Shown one piece after another: positions 33,750 through 42,687 of a stretch of 64,000 nucleotides of DNA. The stretch spans positions 221,281-285,280 of the forward strand of contig JBMOQX010000037.1 in NCBI GenBank assembly GCA_049322755.1. The letters run 5' to 3'. Every line of letters starts with the position of its first letter. The first letter of the stretch is position 1. Source of the DNA: DATIUV01 sp049322755 (GTDB lineage Bacteria; Pseudomonadota; Gammaproteobacteria; Burkholderiales; UBA6910). The translations under genes were made by a program, and so were the position numbers. The notes beneath the pieces are model-generated. The model ran no database searches and was not told the DNA's origin. It saw only the letters and a program-made list of their open reading frames with translations.

Positions 33750-35144
33750 TCAGGCCTGCTCACGGTCCGCAGCGCCGTCGACCGCGGCGAGCGCCGGACG
33801 CTCCGCCTGCTCCAGCTCCACCCGCTCGATCTGGGCAAAGCGGCGGCTGATCTTCTCGCTCGTCACCTGCACGTCCTCGGCGTCCTGGTGCGCCTGGCGA
33901 ATGTGGTCGGCGAGCTTCTTCATGCGCTGGTCGAAGCGCGCGAACTCCTTGCCCAGCTTGCCGAGCTCGTCCTTGATGATATGCACCTGGCGTCGCGTCT
34001 CCACGTCCTTGATCACCGCGCGCGCGGTGTTGAGCACCGCCATCATGGTGGTGGGCGAGACGATCCACACGCGCCGCGACAGCGCATGCTCCACCAGCTC
34101 CGGATGGTAGGCGTGGATCTCCGCAAACACCGCCTCGGCGGGAACGAACATAACCGCGCCGTCGGAGGTGTGGTTGGCAATGATGTACTTGTCGCTGATG
34201 TCGTCGATGTGCCTGCGCACGTCGATCTTGAACAGCCGCTGGGCGTCGCGCCGCTCCGCCTCCGCCAGCGACGTATCGAACATGCGGTTGTAGTTCTCCA
34301 GCGGGAACTTGGAATCCACCGCCACCAGGCCGGTGGGCTCCGGCAGCCGCAGCACGCAGTCGGCGCGGTTGCCGTTGGGCAGCGTGTGCTGCATCTCGAA
34401 GGCGGTGGGCGGAAGGATGTTGGCCACCAGCGCCTCGAGCTGGACTTCGCCGAAAGCGCCGCGCGCGCGCTTGTCGCCCAGCAGTTCCTGCAGGCTCACC
34501 ACGTTGGTGGTGAGGCCGTCGATCTTTTTCTGCGCCTCGTCGATGGTGGCCAGCCGCACCATGACGCTGGCGAAGGTCTCGTTGGTCTTCTTGAAGCCTT
34601 CGTCGAGGCGCTCGGTGACGCGTCCCGAGATCGTCTCCAGGCGGGCGTCCACGGTGCGGGTGAGCGTCTCCAGGGTGGCGCCCAGCGCCTGGATCGACTC
34701 CCGCAGCGTCGTCTGCACCAGCTCCTGCTCCGCCCGCGCCTGAGCCCGCAGCGTGCCCTGCAGCGCCTCGGCCAGCTCGCGCAGCTGGGTGATCATGGCC
34801 TCGCGGCTCTGGGCCAGATTGTGGTTCACGCCGAGCTGCAGCACCTGCAGCGTCTCGCGGCTCTGCTTCAGTTCCTGGTCCAGGGTGCTGCGCAGCCGCT
34901 CGCTGCTGTCCGTGGTGGCGGCGGCGAGCCGGTCGCCCTGCCGGTTCAGCCCCGCGTGCAGATCCGAGAGCATTTCCCGGTGCTTCTGTTCCCCCGCAGC
35001 GACGGCCTCCTCGTGCGCGGCCCGCAGCTCCCGCCCGACGGCCGCGAGCCGCACCAGCACCACCACCAGGAGCACCAGCGCCAAGGCCGCAGCGACCGCG
35101 GCGACCGCGAGCAGAGTCGTTTCCAGAGGAAGATCCATCATCAT
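33750..35144 (-). CDS. rmuC: DNA recombination protein RmuC
   Basis: This roughly 464-residue protein has an N-terminal membrane helix (about 8-32) and a long coiled coil (about 35-190). The RmuC nuclease-like core follows (GAFGEVQLEALVANILPP, LPNGNRADCVLRLPE, VDSKFPLENY, SDGAVMFVPAEAVFAEIH, VWIVSPTTMMAVLNTAR). RmuC limits inversions at short repeats. Three consecutive ATG codons (35144, 35141, 35138) are possible starts. The in-frame extension upstream of them is not conserved-looking. Confidence 0.93.
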   Translation of the reverse strand: MMMDLPLETTLLAVAAVAAALALVLLVVVLVRLAAVGRELRAAHEEAVAAGEQKHREMLSDLHAGLNRQGDRLAAATTDSSERLRSTLDQELKQSRETLQVLQLGVNHNLAQSREAMITQLRELAEALQGTLRAQARAEQELVQTTLRESIQALGATLETLTRTVDARLETISGRVTERLDEGFKKTNETFASVMVRLATIDEAQKKIDGLTTNVVSLQELLGDKRARGAFGEVQLEALVANILPPTAFEMQHTLPNGNRADCVLRLPEPTGLVAVDSKFPLENYNRMFDTSLAEAERRDAQRLFKIDVRRHIDDISDKYIIANHTSDGAVMFVPAEAVFAEIHAYHPELVEHALSRRVWIVSPTTMMAVLNTARAVIKDVETRRQVHIIKDELGKLGKEFARFDQRMKKLADHIRQAHQDAEDVQVTSEKISRRFAQIERVELEQAERPALAAVDGAADREQA

Positions 35145-35275
35145 CGAGTATAAACCACCGCACCCGTGGGGGCGTTCGCCGGTCCCGGCGGCGCCTGCCG
35201 GCGCCGGGGGGTGGAAACTATCGGCGCAATCCCGTAGTCTTACGCACGGTCCGATCAACACAAGGGGCGAAACCC

Positions 35276-35962
35276 ATGGCGGAAATTCAGACGATTCAGC
35301 ACTCCCCGGCGCTTGGCGTCGAACGCAACCGGGTCCTGCGCAACACCTACTGGCTGCTGGGCCTGAGCCTGATCCCGACGGCGATCGGCGCGCTGGTGGG
35401 CATGCAGTTCTCCTGGACGTTCCTGCAGACCAACCCGATCCTGTTCGCGTTCGGCTTCCTGGGCGTGTTCTACGGCATGATCTTCGCCATCGAGAAAAAC
35501 CGTGACAGCTCCGTGGGCGTTTTCCTCCTGCTGGGCTTCACCTTCTTGATGGGCGTGATGCTGGCGCCGCTGCTGAAGGTGGCGCTGGGCCTGTCCAATG
35601 GCGGACAGCTGGTGGCGCTGGCGGCGGGCGGAACCGGAGCGGCGTTCTTCGGCCTTTCCGCGGTGGCCACCACCACCAAGCGCGACTTCGGCTTCCTCGG
35701 CAATTTCCTGATGGTGGGTGTGCTCATCGCCATCGTCGCGATCGTCGCCAACATCTTCCTGGCCAGTCCGGTGCTGCACCTGACGCTGTGCGCGGTCATC
35801 ATGCTGCTCTCGGCGGGACTGATCCTGTGGCAGCTGAACGCCATCGTCCGTGGCGGCGAGACCAACTACGTCTCCGCCACGCTGACGCTCTACATCAGCG
35901 TCTACAACCTGTTCACCACGATGCTGCAGCTGTTGATGGCCTTCGCCGGCAACCGCGAATAG
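35276..35962 (+). CDS. Bax1-inhibitor-family membrane protein (YbhL/YccA type)
   Basis: This 228-residue integral membrane protein has about seven helices and typical features RNTYWLLGLSLIPTAIGA near the N-terminus, FLLLGFTFLMGVML and TNYVSATLTLYISVYNLF near the end. YccA interacts with FtsH in E. coli; the general function is ion/protein homeostasis. AAGGGGCGA lies upstream of ATG 35276. A bidirectional terminator separates it from convergent rlmD. Confidence 0.92.
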   Translation: MAEIQTIQHSPALGVERNRVLRNTYWLLGLSLIPTAIGALVGMQFSWTFLQTNPILFAFGFLGVFYGMIFAIEKNRDSSVGVFLLLGFTFLMGVMLAPLLKVALGLSNGGQLVALAAGGTGAAFFGLSAVATTTKRDFGFLGNFLMVGVLIAIVAIVANIFLASPVLHLTLCAVIMLLSAGLILWQLNAIVRGGETNYVSATLTLYISVYNLFTTMLQLLMAFAGNRE

Positions 35963-35978
35963 GCGTTGCTGCTCCCGG

Positions 35979-36003
35979 AAAAGGCGGCTGCCGCCGCCTT
36001 TTT
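35979..36003. terminator. Bidirectional Rho-independent terminator between the Bax1-inhibitor gene and rlmD
   Basis: AAAAGGCGGC and GCCGCCTTTTT flank TGCC, giving a GC-rich stem with A runs on one side and T runs on the other. It serves both convergent genes. Confidence 0.85.
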
Positions 36004-36011
36004 CATTGTCC

Positions 36012-37322
36012 TCAGCCGCGCTCGAACACCGCGAGGGATTCGACGTGCGCGGTGTGGGGAAACATGTTGACGATCCCGGCCGCCCGCAGGCGGTAACCCT
36101 TCACCTGCGTCAGCACGCCCGCGTCCCGCGCCAGTGTCGCGGGATTGCAGGAGACGTAGACGATGCGCCGTGGGCCTGGCGCGATGAGCGCCTTGACGAG
36201 TTCCACCGCACCATCGCGCGGCGGGTCCACCAGCCACTGGTCGAAAGCGCCCTGCGCCGACAGCCAGCCCTCGTCCGCCTCGAACAGGTTGGCGGTCTCG
36301 AACCGGGTCCGCCTCTCCAGGCCGTTGCGCCGCGCGTTCGCCTCCGCCGCGGCCACCAGCGCCGGGGTGCCCTCGTAGCCGGTGACCTCGGCGCCGGTCG
36401 CCGCCAGCGGCAGGGCGAAGTTGCCCAGCCCGCAGAAGAAGTCCGCCACCCGCTCGCCCGCCCGCGGATTCAGCAGCCGCACGGCGCGGCCCACCAGCGA
36501 CCGGTTGACGGCGGGGTTCACCTGGGTGAACTGCGTCGGCCCGAAGCCGATCTCGACGCCGAACTCCGGCAGCCGGTAGCACAGGTCCACCCCCGCCGCG
36601 GGATGAAACGGCTGCGCGGTTTCCGGGCCACCGCGCTGGACATAGATCGCGACGCCGTGCCGCCCGGCGAAGCGCCGCACGCGCTCGGCGTCGTCGTCGC
36701 TGAACGGCTCCAGCAGCCGCAGCACCAGCACGGTCGCGTCGTCGCCGACCGCCACCTCGATCTGGGGCAGGCGCTCGCGGATCGACAGAGCGCCCACCAG
36801 CTCGCGCAGCGCCGGGATCAGATCGGACACCGGCCGCGGCAGCACCTCGCAGCTCCACATGTCGGCGACGAAGCTGGATCGACGCTCGTGGAAGCCCACC
36901 AGCACGCCGCCCTTCTTCGCCACGTGGCGCACGGTCAGGCGCGCGCGATGGCGGTAGCGCCAGTAGGGGCCGTGCAGCGGCGGCAGCATCTGCTCGGGCC
37001 GCACCCGCGCGATGTGCCAGAGCTGATCCTCCAGCACCCGCTGCTTGATCGCCACCTGGGCGGAGGCCTCCACGTGCTGCAGGCTGCAGCCGCCGCAGGT
37101 GCCGAAATGCGGGCAGCGCGGCCTGACCCGCATGGACGACTCCCTCAACACCTGGCTGGCGGTGGCGAACTCGAACGTGGGCTTGCGCCTGTAGGGACTG
37201 TAGACGACGGTCTCGCGCGGCAGCGCACCGTCGACAAAGATCACCTTGCCGCCGTCGCGGGCGACGCCGCGGCCCTCCTGGTCGAGCGACTCGACCTGTG
37301 CGATGCGCACCACCGCCGACAT
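36012..37322 (-). CDS. rlmD: 23S rRNA (uracil(1939)-C(5))-methyltransferase RlmD
   Basis: This 436-residue SAM-dependent enzyme has an N-terminal TRAM domain (about 1-60) and [4Fe-4S] cysteines in CPHFGTCGGC (70-79) plus a later Cys. The methyltransferase fold carries VADFFCGLGNFALPLA near residue 292 and WLVDPPRDGA. The catalytic Cys lies in VYVSCNPATLARD near 390. It methylates U1939 of 23S rRNA. The gene starts ten bases after the stop of the exonuclease gene upstream. Confidence 0.95.
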   Translation of the reverse strand: MSAVVRIAQVESLDQEGRGVARDGGKVIFVDGALPRETVVYSPYRRKPTFEFATASQVLRESSMRVRPRCPHFGTCGGCSLQHVEASAQVAIKQRVLEDQLWHIARVRPEQMLPPLHGPYWRYRHRARLTVRHVAKKGGVLVGFHERRSSFVADMWSCEVLPRPVSDLIPALRELVGALSIRERLPQIEVAVGDDATVLVLRLLEPFSDDDAERVRRFAGRHGVAIYVQRGGPETAQPFHPAAGVDLCYRLPEFGVEIGFGPTQFTQVNPAVNRSLVGRAVRLLNPRAGERVADFFCGLGNFALPLAATGAEVTGYEGTPALVAAAEANARRNGLERRTRFETANLFEADEGWLSAQGAFDQWLVDPPRDGAVELVKALIAPGPRRIVYVSCNPATLARDAGVLTQVKGYRLRAAGIVNMFPHTAHVESLAVFERG

Positions 37323-37332
37323 CGCCGCCGGC

Positions 37333-38115
37333 TCAGGCCGCCGGGCTCCAGCGCTCCAGGAACTCGCGCCAGTGGGACTCGGTGGAACGCTCCAGCGTCG
37401 CGCGCACGAGGTCGTTCTCGGCGCGGAGGCGCTTGTCGTCGAGCGCGCCGCGCAACAGCTGGAAACGCAGATACACCAGGTAGGTGTTGACCACGTCGGC
37501 TTCGCAATAGCGCCGGATCGCCTCCAGCTCGCCGGCCTGGTAAGCCTCCCACACCTGGGCGCCGCCGACGCCGATCTTGCCCGGCAGCCCCAGCAGCTGC
37601 GCGAAATCGTCCAGCGGCACGTTGGCCCGCGGCTGGTACATCGCCAGCAGGTCCATCAGGTCGAGATGGCGCGTGTGATAGCGGCTGATGTAGTTGTTCC
37701 ACTTGAACTCGCGGTCGTCCTCGCCGAGATCCCAGTAGCGCGCCGCCTGCACGCCGTGGATCATGCCGCGATAATGCAGCACCGGCAGGTCGAAGCCGCC
37801 GCCGTTCCACGACACCAGCTGCGGGGTGTACTTGTCGATGCCCTCGAAGAAGCGCCGCACCAGCTCGCCTTCCGCGACGTCCGCGCCGCCCAGCGACCAG
37901 ACCCGGAAGGCGTCCCGGTCGCGCAGCGCACAGGAAATCACCACGACGCGATGCAGGTGCAGCGGCAGGAAATCGCCGCCGGACTGCTGGCGCCGGCGCT
38001 GGAACGCCATGTCCGCGACTTCGCGGTCGGGCACCGCGTCGGAAAAGCCGTGCACGCGCCGCAGGCCGGCGATGTCCGGCACCGTCTCGATGTCGAACGC
38101 CAGAACCGGGGTCAC
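37333..38115 (-). CDS. PolB-like 3'-5' exonuclease
   Basis: This roughly 260-residue protein begins LAFDIETVPD, the Exo I motif of DnaQ-like nucleases. VSWNGGGFDLPVL (Exo II) and YCEADVVNTYLVYLRF (Exo III) are also present. It matches the predicted PolB-associated 3'-5' exonuclease family. GTG 38115 overlaps the ydbL stop (GTGA) and places Exo I at the very N-terminus as in relatives; the upstream extension lies inside ydbL. The substrate is unknown. Confidence 0.88.
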   Translation of the reverse strand: MTPVLAFDIETVPDIAGLRRVHGFSDAVPDREVADMAFQRRRQQSGGDFLPLHLHRVVVISCALRDRDAFRVWSLGGADVAEGELVRRFFEGIDKYTPQLVSWNGGGFDLPVLHYRGMIHGVQAARYWDLGEDDREFKWNNYISRYHTRHLDLMDLLAMYQPRANVPLDDFAQLLGLPGKIGVGGAQVWEAYQAGELEAIRRYCEADVVNTYLVYLRFQLLRGALDDKRLRAENDLVRATLERSTESHWREFLERWSPAA

Positions 38116-38531
38116 TTCTGCGTCCAGCCTCCGGCTGCCGTCTGGTAGAACCAGCCGGCCTGGGCGCGGTCGATCCAGCGCTGCGCGAAGGTGGCACGGA
38201 TGTCCGCTTCCCACTCCGGGTGGCCGTTGGCGCGGGCAATCTCGCGGTACAGCGCCAGCCGGTCCTGGTTCTCCGCCCTCACCAGCGCATTGACCGCCGC
38301 CCGCTGCGGCAGCGGCACCGCGTTGGCGTCGCGCAGCGCCACCAGCCCGTCGCGCGCGAGTCCCACCGCGCCGCTGCGGTAATGCGGCAGCAGCTGGCCG
38401 TGGCGCTCCTGCATGCTGGCGCGCAGCGCGCTGATGGCGGGCGTGTTGATGTCGAGATCGGCGGCGTGCGCCGAAGCGAACGCCAGCATCATGAGTCCGA
38501 GCGCCAGAACGGCGCGTAGCGTGGCTGCCAT
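38112..38531 (-). CDS. ydbL: YdbL-family (DUF1318) periplasmic protein
   Basis: This 139-residue protein has a signal peptide (about 1-23, ending AHAAD). The DUF1318 core follows: a run of helices, LVALRDANAVPLPQRAAVNALVRAENQDR, then EIARANGHPEWEADI and a C-terminal AGWFYQTAAGGWTQK. It is the third member of the ydbH-ynbE-ydbL set linked to lipid transport between the membranes. It lies ten bases after ynbE. Confidence 0.88.
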   Translation of the reverse strand: MAATLRAVLALGLMMLAFASAHAADLDINTPAISALRASMQERHGQLLPHYRSGAVGLARDGLVALRDANAVPLPQRAAVNALVRAENQDRLALYREIARANGHPEWEADIRATFAQRWIDRAQAGWFYQTAAGGWTQK

Positions 38532-38541
38532 GGGGTCGCTC

Positions 38542-38733
38542 CTACTGGGTCGATGGCGCGGGCGAGTCGGGCGGCTGCCGGAGCTGCCAGACCTCGTCGA
38601 TGATCTTGTCCGCCGCCTTTTCCGCGGCCGCCGCCGGAAAATAGATGTTGATGGTGACGCAACCGGCCAGGACCGCGGCGGCGAGCGCGGCCGCCAGCGT
38701 GCGAAAGCGGAATGGCGGGGGCGTGGAGGTCAT
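38542..38733 (-). CDS. ynbE: YnbE-family small lipoprotein
   Basis: This 63-residue lipoprotein has the lipobox VLAGC (Cys25), followed by VTINIYFPAAAAEKAADKI, which matches the YnbE family in its 'INI-FP' strand. YnbE forms an outer-membrane-side beta stack on YdbH in E. coli, completing a periplasm-spanning lipid bridge. Its ATG overlaps the ydbH stop by four bases. It is easy to miss because the frame continues upstream through ydbH. Confidence 0.85.
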   Translation of the reverse strand: MTSTPPPFRFRTLAAALAAAVLAGCVTINIYFPAAAAEKAADKIIDEVWQLRQPPDSPAPSTQ

Positions 38734-40736
38734 TGAACCACCGGGGTGACGTTGGCTTCGGTGATGCGCTTGAGGCGGCCGATCAGCTCGTTCCAGCCGA
38801 CCGCGCGATTGTAACCGATCACCGTGACGGCGGGCACACCGCCGCCTTCGACGATGACGTAGCCCTGGGGCGCGGGCGCGACCCCGTCCATCCGGCACAC
38901 GCCGTCGCGCAGCTCGCAGGACAGCCCCAGGCGCCGGTAACGAAAACGCTCGAACACCCGCAGGAAACTGCGCCGGATCGCCGCCGCCGCGCCGGCGCCG
39001 CCCAGCGCCGAGATGTTCTCCACCGCGCGCTGGCTGATGGTGCGCGGGTAGTCCCCGGGCGCACTGGCAATGCGGGCGTCGAAGCGCACGGGGGTCCAGT
39101 TCACCAGCTCGAGGCCTCGGACGTCGACGTCGATGCGGCCTTCCATGCTGCCGAAGGACAGCGCGCGGGTCACCAGATCCAGGTCCAGGGCGCGCATCTC
39201 GACTTCCGCGGTCAGCCGCGGCGCGCGGCCCAGCGGGTCTTCGAGGTGCAGCCCCCGGGCGACCGCGGTGCCGTCGAAGACGCGAAACAGCAGCGCCCCG
39301 TCCACGTCCAGCACCCGGTCGCGGTAGGCGACGCGGGGCACCACGCCCGAGAGGGTGCCGCGCATCGCCGGCCAGCCGAGGTGCTGCGTCAGCTTTTCCA
39401 TCGACACCGCGGAGAGGCCGCCGCGCAGCTCCCACGACCAGCCGGTTGGCGATCGACGAAAGCGGGCATCCTGCAGCGACAGCGTGCCGTCCAGCAGCGG
39501 CACCATCGCCTCCCGGAAACCCAGCCCGTCCGGCACCACGTCCAGCGCCACCGCGGCGGCGCCGATCGGCACGCCGTAGACGCTGCCGCCCGCCCACGCG
39601 ATGCGGCCGCTCCCGGGGCCGTCGGCGCGCCACCGCAGCTGCGCGTCGCCGCCGGTCAGCGTCATCGCGGCGCCCGGGTCGTCGATGGCACCGCGCTCCA
39701 GCGCCAGGGCCGCCGCGCGCAGTTTCCCATCGACCATCGATACCTGGACCCGCGCGGCGCCGGCGACCTTCAGTCCGGCCCAGCGCCCGCCGGTCAACAG
39801 CGGCGCCACCCACTGGCCGAACGCCGCCTCGAGGTCGGGCGTTTCCGCCTCCAGCTCGAGCGCGCTTGCCCGCCCCGCCTCCAGGTCCCACGTGACCGCT
39901 CCGGCCGCCGCCACGGCGCCGGGCAGCGACGTGCGCAACCGCTGCACGCGCACCCGGCCCCCGGCGACCTGACCGCTGGCAGTGGCCTTCACCCCGCCGG
40001 GGGCGTAGAGCGGATCCCAGAACACCGCGCCCTGCCCCCAGTCCAGCGATGCGTCCCAGTTCCACTCGGCCCCGCTCCTTTCGGCGCTCAGGGCCAAGGC
40101 GCCTCCGATGCCTTCGCCGGCGCGCAGGCCGCTTGCGTCGGCAAACGCCAGCGCATCGACGCGCAGCTTCGCCTCCAGCCGCGCGGCCCCGGCAACCCCC
40201 GGCCGGAACGCGGCCGATCCGCTGACGGTGCCGGCGCTCGGAACCAGCCACTCCGTCGGCAGCCAGTTCCGAACGCGCTCGAGGCGGCCGCCGTCGATCG
40301 TCAACTCCGCGCGGGTGCCGGCGGCGCTCGCTCCCACCCGCAGCTCCCAGCGCTCCGCGGGCGCCGGGACCAGGCGCAGCCAGCCTTCGCCGCGGGCCGC
40401 ATCGTAACGCCACTGCGCCGGTGTCGCGCCCAGCCGGCCATCATGGCAGGCAGCGCGGGTTTGAGAGAGGCGCAGGTCGGCGCAGGTGAGGCGCACGTCG
40501 CCCAGCGGGCGGCCCGCGACCTGCAGATTCCGCAGCAGCGCCTCGCCGCGGCCGGGGTTGGCAAGATCGACGGCGATGCGCAGCGCGGTGACGCTGAAAT
40601 TGGGGCCCGTGACGGCGCCGGCGTTCAGTTCGAGGCGAGGCGGTGCAGTGATCTGGCCCGCCGCGGCGGTGCCGAGCGCGGCCGCCAGGGCCATGGCGGG
40701 GCCGGCGGCGATCCGCGCGCTACGCGGGGAAGACAC
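38730..40736 (-). CDS. ydbH: YdbH-family AsmA-like intermembrane phospholipid transport protein
   Basis: This 668-residue protein has an N-terminal hydrophobic segment and a long beta-rich body. The conserved C-terminal section (LTQHLGWPAMRGTLSGVVPRVAYRD, then LDLDLVTRALSFGSMEGRIDVDVRGLELVNWTPVRFDA) is diagnostic of the YdbH family. It bridges inner and outer membranes for phospholipid transport, overlapping in role with TamB and YhdP. It precedes ynbE and ydbL in one operon and its start overlaps the end of cysM by 17 bases. Confidence 0.9.
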   Translation of the reverse strand: MSSPRSARIAAGPAMALAAALGTAAAGQITAPPRLELNAGAVTGPNFSVTALRIAVDLANPGRGEALLRNLQVAGRPLGDVRLTCADLRLSQTRAACHDGRLGATPAQWRYDAARGEGWLRLVPAPAERWELRVGASAAGTRAELTIDGGRLERVRNWLPTEWLVPSAGTVSGSAAFRPGVAGAARLEAKLRVDALAFADASGLRAGEGIGGALALSAERSGAEWNWDASLDWGQGAVFWDPLYAPGGVKATASGQVAGGRVRVQRLRTSLPGAVAAAGAVTWDLEAGRASALELEAETPDLEAAFGQWVAPLLTGGRWAGLKVAGAARVQVSMVDGKLRAAALALERGAIDDPGAAMTLTGGDAQLRWRADGPGSGRIAWAGGSVYGVPIGAAAVALDVVPDGLGFREAMVPLLDGTLSLQDARFRRSPTGWSWELRGGLSAVSMEKLTQHLGWPAMRGTLSGVVPRVAYRDRVLDVDGALLFRVFDGTAVARGLHLEDPLGRAPRLTAEVEMRALDLDLVTRALSFGSMEGRIDVDVRGLELVNWTPVRFDARIASAPGDYPRTISQRAVENISALGGAGAAAAIRRSFLRVFERFRYRRLGLSCELRDGVCRMDGVAPAPQGYVIVEGGGVPAVTVIGYNRAVGWNELIGRLKRITEANVTPVVQ

Positions 40737-41616
40737 CCGTGGAAAGGTAGCGGTCGCCGCGATCGCAGACGATGGACACGATCACCGCGTTCTCGGTTTC
40801 CGCCGAAAGGCGCAACGCCACCGCCATGGCACCGCCCGAGGAAACGCCGGCGAAGATGCCCTCTTCCCGCGCCATGCGCCGCATGGTGTCCTCCGCTTCG
40901 GCCTGGGACACCAGCACCACCCGGTCGACCCGCCGCGCGTCGTAGATCTTGGGCAGGTATTCCTCCGGCCACTTGCGGATGCCGGGGATCTGGGCACCCT
41001 CCTCCGGCTGCACGCCGACGATCTGGATCGCCGGATTCTTCTCCTTGAAGAACCGCGAGCAGCCCATGATGGTGCCGGTGGTGCCCATGCTGCTGACGAA
41101 GTGGGTAATGCTCCCGCCGGTGTCGCGCCAGATCTCCGGCCCGGTGCCGTGGTAATGCGACAGCGGGTTGTCCGGGTTGGCGAACTGGTCCAGGATCACG
41201 CCGCGGCCCTCGTCGCGCATGCGCTCGGCCACATCGCGGGCGTGCTCCATGCCGCCGTCCTTGGGGGTGAGCAGGATCTCGGCGCCGAACGCGCGCATGG
41301 TCTGGCGCCGCTCGATCGACAGGTGCTCGGGCATCACCAGCACCATGCGGTAGCCCATGATCGCCGCCGCCATCGCCAGCGCGATGCCGGTGTTGCCGCT
41401 GGTGGCCTCGATCAGCGTGTCGCCGGGGCGGATGTCGCCGCGCTCCTGGGCGCGCTGGATCATGGACAGCGCCGGGCGGTCCTTGACCGAGCCGGCGGGG
41501 TTGTTGCCCTCCAGCTTCGCCAGGACCACGTTGCTGGTCTTGCCCGGCATGCGCTTGAGCCGGACCAGCGGCGTGCCGCCGACGAAATCCTCGATGTGAT
41601 GATAGCGGATGCTCAT
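40720..41616 (-). CDS. cysM: Cysteine synthase B (O-acetylserine sulfhydrylase) CysM
   Basis: This 298-residue PLP enzyme makes cysteine from O-acetylserine and sulfide or thiosulfate. The PLP Lys is in NPAGSVKDRPA (near residue 40). The substrate loop is EATSGNTGIALAM near 70, and the phosphate-binding loop is VSSMGTTGTIMG near 175. CysM rather than CysK is supported by GNNPAGSVKDR and by the length just under 300. It stands next to rfaD, a common betaproteobacterial arrangement. Confidence 0.93.
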   Translation of the reverse strand: MSIRYHHIEDFVGGTPLVRLKRMPGKTSNVVLAKLEGNNPAGSVKDRPALSMIQRAQERGDIRPGDTLIEATSGNTGIALAMAAAIMGYRMVLVMPEHLSIERRQTMRAFGAEILLTPKDGGMEHARDVAERMRDEGRGVILDQFANPDNPLSHYHGTGPEIWRDTGGSITHFVSSMGTTGTIMGCSRFFKEKNPAIQIVGVQPEEGAQIPGIRKWPEEYLPKIYDARRVDRVVLVSQAEAEDTMRRMAREEGIFAGVSSGGAMAVALRLSAETENAVIVSIVCDRGDRYLSTGVFPA

Positions 41617-41680
41617 GTGCGGAGGGCCGCGGTCGGGCGGCGGATCGATCAGGATTGGAATTATCGCACGGCCGGCGACA

Positions 41681-42673
41681 TCAGCCGCCCCGCAGCATCC
41701 AGTCCACGTAACGGTCGACGCCCTCCTCCACGCTCAGGAACGGCGCGGTGTAACCGGCAGCGCGCAGCGCGGTCAGGTCGGCCTCGGTGAAACTCTGATA
41801 CTTGCCCTTGAGCGCCTCGGGGAAGGCGATGTACTCGATGATCCCGCGCCGCTGCAGCTCCTCGAGACCGAGCGGGGCCTCCCCCGCCGCGCGCCGGCAG
41901 GCGTTGACCGTGGCCACCGCCACGTCGTTGAATGACTGGCACGCCCCGGTACCGACGTTGAACACGCCGGAATCCTCCTTCTGCAGGAAGTGCATCGCCA
42001 CGCTGACCACGTCCTCGACCGAGACGAAGTCCCGCCGCTGCTCGCCGTCGGCGTAGCCGGCGCTGCCCTCGAACAGCCGCACCCGGCCCTCGGTCCGGTA
42101 TTGATGGAAGAAATGGAAGGCCACCGACGCCATGCGGCCCTTGTGGGCCTCGCGCGGTCCGTAGACGTTGAAATAGCGGAAGCCCACCACCGGCGCCGTC
42201 AGCTCCGGCAGGCGGCGCCGCACGATCTGGTCGAACAGGAACTTGGAGTAGCCGTAGACGTTGAGCGGCGCCTCGTACTCGCGCGCCTCGCGGAAGGTGG
42301 GCCCGGCACCGTACACGGACGCCGACGAGGCATACAGCAGCGGCACGCTCTCGTTCTGACAGAATTCCAGCAGGGAGAGCGAGTAGCGGTAGTTGTTCTC
42401 CATCATGTAGCGGCCGTCGCTCTCCATGGTGTCGGAGCACGCGCCCTGGTGGATCACCGCCTCCACCATGCCGTCCAGGTCCCCGGCCCCGAGATAGTCG
42501 AGAAACGCTCCCTTGTCGAGGTAGTCGGCCAGCTCGCAGTCGGTCAGATTGCGGAACTTGTCGGCGTGGGTGAGATTGTCGACCGCGATGATGTCGGTGA
42601 TGCCGCGCTCGTTGAGGCCCTTGACGATGTTGGAGCCGATGAACCCGGCGGCGCCGGTGACGACGTAATACAT
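41681..42673 (-). CDS. rfaD: ADP-L-glycero-D-manno-heptose 6-epimerase RfaD/HldD
   Basis: This 330-residue short-chain dehydrogenase-type epimerase has the NADP-binding GAAGFIGSNIVKGLNERG at residues 8-25. The catalytic Tyr/Lys lie in YGYSKFLFDQ near 140, and FRYFNVYGPREAHKG near 170. It converts ADP-D-glycero- to ADP-L-glycero-manno-heptose for the LPS core. It lies 14 bases after rfaE1. Confidence 0.95.
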   Translation of the reverse strand: MYYVVTGAAGFIGSNIVKGLNERGITDIIAVDNLTHADKFRNLTDCELADYLDKGAFLDYLGAGDLDGMVEAVIHQGACSDTMESDGRYMMENNYRYSLSLLEFCQNESVPLLYASSASVYGAGPTFREAREYEAPLNVYGYSKFLFDQIVRRRLPELTAPVVGFRYFNVYGPREAHKGRMASVAFHFFHQYRTEGRVRLFEGSAGYADGEQRRDFVSVEDVVSVAMHFLQKEDSGVFNVGTGACQSFNDVAVATVNACRRAAGEAPLGLEELQRRGIIEYIAFPEALKGKYQSFTEADLTALRAAGYTAPFLSVEEGVDRYVDWMLRGG

Positions 42674-42687
42674 GCGCTTCCCCTGTA